Assembly (NCBI GenBank): GCA_964628935.1
Contig: CAZVOE010000164.1
Location: 1 to 6,876, forward strand
Direction: 5' to 3'
From: CAYLHQ01 sp964628935
Lineage (GTDB): Bacteria; Acidobacteriota; Polarisedimenticolia; Polarisedimenticolales; DASRJG01
Length of the DNA stretch: 6,876 bases
A model generated the notes under the pieces. It saw nothing but the letters and a program-made list of their open reading frames with translations, was not told the origin of the DNA and ran no database searches. Below, one piece after another: positions 6,032-6,876 of this stretch. Positions within the stretch are counted from its first letter, which is position 1; each line of letters begins with the position of its first letter. A program made the translations under genes and the position numbers.

Positions 6032-6876
6032 TCAGAACCGGTACGCCGCGCTCGCGTAGAAGGCTTCGTATCCGATCGAGCGCCACGTCTCGTCGATCCC
6101 TCCGAACGAGGACAATCCGACGACGGGGGTGGACGAAGGCGCGTTCGGGCGGAGGTCGTAGACGATGTCCTCATAGCGCGTCAATTTCGCCCCGAGGGCG
6201 ACCTCGACGGTGCGCCAGACCCGCGAACGGAGCCCGATGGAGAGATCGAGCGCGGATGCGGTGGTGGAGCGGCCGGGGTTCTCGATCGCGAGAGTCAAGG
6301 TCGTCTGGCTCAGGGAGTCGTAGGCGCCGAGCTCGACGAACTCGACGAACTCCGCGAAGGTGAGCGGGATCTCCTCGATCCCGGTGTTGAAGATGTACAA
6401 GGAGGTGTTCGTCGCGTACGACGAACGGGTGGTGCCGCGAAGGAGGGCGATCGACGCCGACGCCTCGAACTGGAGTCGGTCCCCGAACAACGGGACCTGG
6501 GCGTCGATTCCGACTTGGAATCCGTTCCCCTCGAACTCCGAAAGCGTGCGCGCGCGGTCGGGGATCGGTCCGAGGAGATCGGTCCGGTCGCCGCCGCCGG
6601 GCTCGATCAGCGAGGGAAGGCCGGGATCGAGCGCGAAGTAGGCGATCGCGCTGTCCTCGCGATGAATCACCTTCCGGACGCCGGTGGCCATGTGGAGCCG
6701 AAAGCCCGGCCTGTCGAGGAGTCGAAACCTCCAGGTCAGCTCGCCGTCCCGCGTCTTGAACGTGGCGGACGCGTCGATCGCGTCGGCGAACCCGTCGTCG
6801 GCGACGCCGTGCGCGAACGGGATCGTCTCGGTGATCCCGAAGACGAAGTCCCCGGGCCTCGAACGGACCGTACCGG
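6032..6876 (-). CDS. Probable outer-membrane beta-barrel protein, C-terminal part (5' end beyond window)
   Basis: The minus-strand frame is open from the TGA at 6034-6032 to the right edge, giving about 280 residues with no stop, so the true start lies outside the window; the internal Met at 6691 is not a convincing start. The protein has repeated amphipathic, alternating beta strands, such as GFQVGIDAQVPLFGDRLQFE, SASIALLRGTT, TASALDLSIGLRSRVWRTVE and VALGAKLTRYEDIVYDL. They are joined by Asp/Gly/Ser-rich loops, and the protein ends in FYASAAYRF. A terminal Phe on an aromatic last strand is the classic recognition signal for the BAM outer-membrane assembly machinery. This is typical of a pore-forming or structural barrel; the overall style recalls the Lpg1974/MOMP-like group, a weak resemblance from memory. 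No substrate can be inferred. It lies 13 bp upstream of the Mrp gene on the same strand. Seen: strand pattern and C-terminus. Inferred: location and barrel fold. Confidence 0.72.
   Translation of the reverse strand, partial: GTVRSRPGDFVFGITETIPFAHGVADDGFADAIDASATFKTRDGELTWRFRLLDRPGFRLHMATGVRKVIHREDSAIAYFALDPGLPSLIEPGGGDRTDLLGPIPDRARTLSEFEGNGFQVGIDAQVPLFGDRLQFEASASIALLRGTTRSSYATNTSLYIFNTGIEEIPLTFAEFVEFVELGAYDSLSQTTLTLAIENPGRSTTASALDLSIGLRSRVWRTVEVALGAKLTRYEDIVYDLRPNAPSSTPVVGLSSFGGIDETWRSIGYEAFYASAAYRF

Noticed and set aside
6019..6174. N-terminal extension of Mrp
   Set aside because: The extra 52 residues are low-complexity and overlap the end of the beta-barrel gene; DUF59 starts right at the chosen ATG.
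6333..6356. Short tandem repeat (CGACGAACT-like, two copies) in the barrel gene
   Set aside because: Only two 9-bp copies encoding FVEFVE; consistent with alternating beta-strand coding and too short to call a repeat element.
4819..6363. 514-codon plus-strand open frame antisense to Mrp and the barrel gene
   Set aside because: Composition (Asp/Glu/Arg/Gly-rich) mirrors the complementary codons of Mrp; no motif or ribosome binding site supports it.

Overview
This window comes from a very GC-rich bacterium (by eye around 70% G+C, with G/C strongly favoured at third codon positions). It is almost fully coding and holds seven genes in two convergent groups. The diaminopimelate (DAP) genes use the succinylase branch, and an outer-membrane-type beta-barrel on the other strand suggests a diderm. 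No single gene fixes the phylum. An Acidobacteriota-, Myxococcota- or Eisenbacteria-like metagenomic lineage is a guess from GC content and protein style only.

Plus strand, 1 to 3950: a compact lysine/DAP operon in the order aspartate kinase (3' end only), dapB, dapA, dapD and a class I/II aminotransferase that is the natural candidate for N-succinyl-DAP aminotransferase (dapC role). All four junctions are 4-bp GTGA/ATGA stop-start overlaps, so translation is probably coupled along the whole unit. Together these genes cover aspartate phosphorylation, condensation of aspartate semialdehyde with pyruvate (DapA), reduction (DapB), succinylation (DapD) and transamination. Not seen here are asd (aspartate semialdehyde dehydrogenase), dapE, dapF and lysA.

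Minus strand, 6876 to 3954 (transcribed leftwards): the 3' part of a probable outer-membrane beta-barrel protein running off the right edge; then, after 13 bp, an Mrp/NBP35-type P-loop ATPase (Fe-S cluster carrier) with an N-terminal MIP18/DUF59 domain; then, after a 61-bp gap, an exported HEAT-repeat protein. The 61-bp gap contains a TATACT -10-like hexamer inside a 7-bp inverted repeat, so the HEAT gene may have its own promoter. The stop codons of the two convergent groups are only 3 bp apart, leaving no dedicated terminator space.

There is no RNA gene, mobile element, CRISPR array or gene-free stretch over 300 bases. The region looks like ordinary core metabolism; I do not see a novel system here. 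The points most worth checking are the uniform overlaps, the identity of the aminotransferase, the divergent regulatory tail of the aspartate kinase, and the small promoter/inverted-repeat element.
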